From Knoellia sinensis KCTC 19936 (GTDB lineage Bacteria; Actinomycetota; Actinomycetes; Actinomycetales; Dermatophilaceae), in assembly GCF_000768705.1 (NCBI RefSeq), contig NZ_AVPJ01000001.1, positions 62,001-126,000 on the forward strand: DNA of 64,000 nucleotides, in the 5' to 3' direction. The first letter of the stretch is position 1, and every line of letters starts with the position of its first letter. This document shows positions 61,343-64,000 of the stretch, piece after piece. The notes beneath the pieces were generated by a model, which had not been told where the DNA came from, did not search any database, and saw only the letters and a list, made by a program, of their open reading frames with translations. A program made the position numbers and the translations under genes.

Positions 61343-63211
61343 TCAGACCTTCACGTCCATCTGCGCCTCAGCAGTGGTGGCCTCGGCGTCAGTGTCACCC
61401 GCGTCCGCCGCTTCGACCGAGGTCGTTGACAAACCGGGGACGGTGACGAACTCGCCGACGCCCTCACCGGGCGCGGCCTCCTCGTAGGTCAGAGTGAAGT
61501 CGTCGCCGTGATCGGTCACGCCGGCCACGACGGCCTGCTCGACGGCGGCCACGGCATACGCGCGGCGGACGACGAGCGGGTCAGCCGAAAGGTCCTTCAC
61601 GAGCGAGACGGCCAGTCCGACCATGACGAGCACGAACGGCAACGCCGCGATGATCGTGATGTTCTGCAAGCCGGACAGCGCGTCAGAGCCACCGACGACG
61701 AGCATGACCGCGGCGACCGCGCCGGTGGCCACACCCCAGAAGATCACCGTCGGGCGACTCGGCGCCAAGGTGCCGCGCTCCGAGAGCGTGCCCATGACGA
61801 TGGACGCGGCATCCGCACCGGACACGAAGAAGATCGCGACGAGCAGCATGACGACGACCGAGGTGATCGTCGAGAGTGGCATCGTCTCGAGCATCCCGAA
61901 CAACGTCGCCTCGGGCGACGCAGCGCCGGCCAGGTCGGTGCCGCTGCGCTGGGTGAAGATCCCGGCGCCGCCGAAGATCGCGAACCACACGAGCGACACC
62001 AGGCTCGGCACGAGCAGGACTCCAGTGACGAACTGGCGGATCGTGCGGCCGCGTGAGATGCGGGCGATGAACATGCCGACGAACGGCGTCCACGACACCC
62101 ACCAGGCCCAGTAGAAGATCGTCCAGCCCGACAGCCACGTCTGCATCGCGTCGCCACCGGCGGCGTCGGTCCGAGCCGACATCATGGCCAGGTCCTGGAA
62201 GTACGACCCCACAGCGGTCGGAACGAGGTTCAGGATGAAGACCGTCGGGCCGACGATGAACACGAACACCGCGAGCGTCAGCGCCAGCACCATGTTGGTG
62301 TTGGACAGCCACTGGATGCCCTTGGAGACGCCGGAGACGGCCGACAGGATGAAGCACAGGGTGAGGACCGTGATGATCGCGACGAGGACGGCGTTGCCGG
62401 CCTGACCGATGCCCGCCACGATCTCGAGACCGGAGCCGATCTGCAGGGCGCCCAGGCCGAGCGAAGCCGCGGAGCCGAAGAGCGTGGCGAAGATGGCAAG
62501 GATGTCGATGACCCGTCCCGCCGGACCGGCGGCCCTGCGCTCACCAATCAGGGGCGCGAACGCCGAGCTGATGAGCAGGGAACGACCGCGGCGGAAGACG
62601 CCATAGGCGACAGCAAGGCCGACGACCGCGTAGATCGCCCACGGGTGCAACGTCCAGTGGAAGAGGGTGGTCGCCATGGCGGTCTGCACGGCCTGCGGGT
62701 TGCCGACCTCACCGGTGCCCGGTGGCGGGGTGACGAAGTGCGCCACCGGCTCCGAGACGCCGTAGAACATCAGGCCGATGCCCATCCCGGCCGAGAACAT
62801 CATGGCGATCCAGGAGACCGTCCTGAACTCGGGTTCCTCGTCGTCGCGTCCGAGGGGGATGCGACCGAACTTCCCGGCTGCGAGCCAGATGACGAACACG
62901 ACGAAGCCCGAGGCCACGAGCGAGAAGAGCCAGCCCATGTTGTGGACGACCCAGGCGAGTCCGGCGGATGACGCCGACCCCAACGTCTCGGTGCTGAGGA
63001 AGCCCCAGAGGACGAAGCCGATGGCGATCACGGCAGTGACGCCAAAGACGATCGTGTCGAGCTTCTGGGGCTCGTCGGCGGGGTGCTCCTCCACGCGGTG
63101 GTCGAGGGCGGGGTGGGGAGTTTCGTCGAGCAGCGGACCGTCGAGGATCTCGCGCTCCCCCGTTGCGTCTGCCGGCGCGGTTGGTCCGGTCTTGGTGAGT
63201 TTCGTGTCCAC
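61343..63211 (-). CDS. BCCT-family betaine/choline/carnitine transporter
   Basis: 622-residue 12-helix symporter for compatible solutes. The family Trp motifs are present (FHWTLHPWAIYAVVGLAVAYG and FYWAWWVSWTPFVGMFIARISRGRTIRQF), plus MFSAGMGIGLMFYGVSEP. A ~55-residue acidic N-terminal tail and a ~75-residue acidic C-terminal tail could be osmosensing. Start is uncertain: GTG 63211 chosen; the frame is open to 63331 with no better signal. Ligand not predictable. Confidence 0.9.
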   Translation of the reverse strand: MDTKLTKTGPTAPADATGEREILDGPLLDETPHPALDHRVEEHPADEPQKLDTIVFGVTAVIAIGFVLWGFLSTETLGSASSAGLAWVVHNMGWLFSLVASGFVVFVIWLAAGKFGRIPLGRDDEEPEFRTVSWIAMMFSAGMGIGLMFYGVSEPVAHFVTPPPGTGEVGNPQAVQTAMATTLFHWTLHPWAIYAVVGLAVAYGVFRRGRSLLISSAFAPLIGERRAAGPAGRVIDILAIFATLFGSAASLGLGALQIGSGLEIVAGIGQAGNAVLVAIITVLTLCFILSAVSGVSKGIQWLSNTNMVLALTLAVFVFIVGPTVFILNLVPTAVGSYFQDLAMMSARTDAAGGDAMQTWLSGWTIFYWAWWVSWTPFVGMFIARISRGRTIRQFVTGVLLVPSLVSLVWFAIFGGAGIFTQRSGTDLAGAASPEATLFGMLETMPLSTITSVVVMLLVAIFFVSGADAASIVMGTLSERGTLAPSRPTVIFWGVATGAVAAVMLVVGGSDALSGLQNITIIAALPFVLVMVGLAVSLVKDLSADPLVVRRAYAVAAVEQAVVAGVTDHGDDFTLTYEEAAPGEGVGEFVTVPGLSTTSVEAADAGDTDAEATTAEAQMDVKV

Positions 63212-63373
63212 GGGTGATTCGACGCCGAAGCGCCGCTCCTTCGTTGTTCTCGTCAGTTGCGTGTGCGGCTCGCATGCCGTCGATCTCAGGGTTCCAGCCG
63301 CTCCACCATGCCGAATGACGCGCGCGATCACAACTTGGACGTATGCCGTCCGCCCGCCTTCGCGAGTCCGCTC

Positions 63374-63392
63374 CGGTGCGCAGCGCGCACCG
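63374..63392 (-). terminator. Terminator hairpin of era
   Basis: CGGTGCGC and GCGCACCG arms with a 3-nt loop begin 8 nt after the era stop on the minus strand. Confidence 0.6.
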
Positions 63393-63400
63393 ACCAGGGA

Positions 63401-64000
63401 TCAGAAACCCAGTCGTTGCAACTGTTTTGGGTCCCGCTGCCAGTCCTTGGCGATCTTCACGTGGAGGTCGAGATGGACCCGCTGACCGAGAAGCTTCTCA
63501 ATCCCTGCACGTGCCGTGGACCCCACCTCACGGAGACGCGAGCCACCGCGCCCGATGATGATCGCCTTCTGCGACGACCGCTCCACGAAGACGTTGACAC
63601 GCACGTCCATGAGGGGCTTGCCCTCCGGACGGTCCGGACGCGGGAGCATCTCCTCGACCACGACAGCGATCGAGTGCGGGAGCTCGTCGCGCACACCCTC
63701 CAGAGCCGCCTCGCGGACGAGCTCGGCGATCATGACGACCTCGGGTTCGTCGGTGAGCACGTCATCGGGATAGAGCGGTCCCGGCGACGCCGGAAGGTAC
63801 TTCGCGAGGACGGCCGCGACCGTGTCGACCTGATCGCCCTTGGTGGCCGAGCACGGGACGATCTCGGCCCAGTCGCCGAGTTGGTCGATGGCGATGAGGT
63901 GCTCGGCCAACCGTTTGCGATCGACCTTGTCGGACTTGGTGGCGAGCGCGATGATCGGCGTGCGCTTGGCCTGCCTGAGCTCGACGAGTTCGCGCGCGAT
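63401..64000 (-). CDS. era: GTPase Era, 3' part only
   Basis: 199 residues of the C-terminal part; the 5' end lies beyond the window. The G4 motif is TKSD (ALATKSDKVD) in place of the commoner NKxD; G5 is in VPCSATKGDQ. The KH domain follows with EMLPRPDRPEGKPLMDVRV, IIGRGGSRLREVG and HVKIAKDWQRDPKQLQRLGF. Era assists 16S rRNA and 30S maturation. In actinomycetes it usually ends the ybeY-era region. Confidence 0.93.
   Translation of the reverse strand: MARELVELRQAKRTPIIALATKSDKVDRKRLAEHLIAIDQLGDWAEIVPCSATKGDQVDTVAAVLAKYLPASPGPLYPDDVLTDEPEVVMIAELVREAALEGVRDELPHSIAVVVEEMLPRPDRPEGKPLMDVRVNVFVERSSQKAIIIGRGGSRLREVGSTARAGIEKLLGQRVHLDLHVKIAKDWQRDPKQLQRLGF

Overview
The window is about 70% GC, with GTG starts, many 4-bp ATGA/GTGA start-stop overlaps, mycothiol-linked enzymes, a DUF3052-aceE neighbourhood, a FasR-FabD-FabH-AcpP-FabF locus and many apparently leaderless genes. 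Together these indicate chromosomal DNA of a high-GC Gram-positive actinomycete, most likely order Micrococcales. An Intrasporangiaceae-like genus is my guess, not a sequence-proven assignment. I see no rRNA, CRISPR array, transposase, integrase or phage gene. It reads as ordinary core chromosome.

Layout. 1-5.4 kb: DUF3052 protein and two PH-domain membrane proteins (minus strand), divergent from aceE. 5.5-13.1 kb: minus-strand regulatory and transport block with a NarL-type two-component pair, an MMPL transporter, and a second pair coupled to an ABC-2 exporter. 13.2-17.1 kb: two mycothiol-associated enzymes, a LuxR-type regulator that has lost its ATPase, and a small membrane protein. 17.3-19.0 kb: argG and a small membrane protein. 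19.1-26.4 kb: fatty-acid synthesis locus fasR-fabD-fabH-acpP-fabF-accD, with convergent DUF3145. 26.7-30.4 kb: a CAU-anticodon tRNA, glutamate-type importer gluABCD and tRNA-Asn. 30.5-37.6 kb: dnaG with a small partner, DHFR-like protein, dgt, a lipoprotein, a YdeI-family protein and dusB. 37.6-46.5 kb: sulfurtransferase, a sigma-like transmembrane fusion, cspA, LLM flavin oxidoreductase with FMN reductase, an MFS pump, glyS and a small membrane protein. 46.6-49.8 kb: zinc operon znuA-znuC-znuB-zur under Zur boxes. 49.9-52.9 kb: uppS-recO, a membrane protein and SOS-box alkB. 52.9-60.5 kb: GNAT plus NSAR/OSBS enolase, leuA with a leucine leader peptide, an ASCH/HhH fusion, ddaH, a double GNAT protein and asd. 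60.7-64 kb: a secreted protein, a BCCT transporter and the 3' part of era.

Three patterns run across genes. (1) The motif GTATGCCGTCC occurs exactly 12 times, six in each orientation; intergenic copies share an 18-bp consensus, and the motif also sits inside genes in several reading frames. (2) Four long near-perfect palindromes, with arms beginning CGACTTTGTGCCC or a close variant, each lie within about 15 nt of a stop codon; the copies differ by paired changes that keep the arms complementary. (3) At least 15 genes have a TANNNT-like hexamer ending 6-8 nt before the start codon, the signature of leaderless transcription.

All calls come from reading the sequence and from family knowledge; no database search was run.
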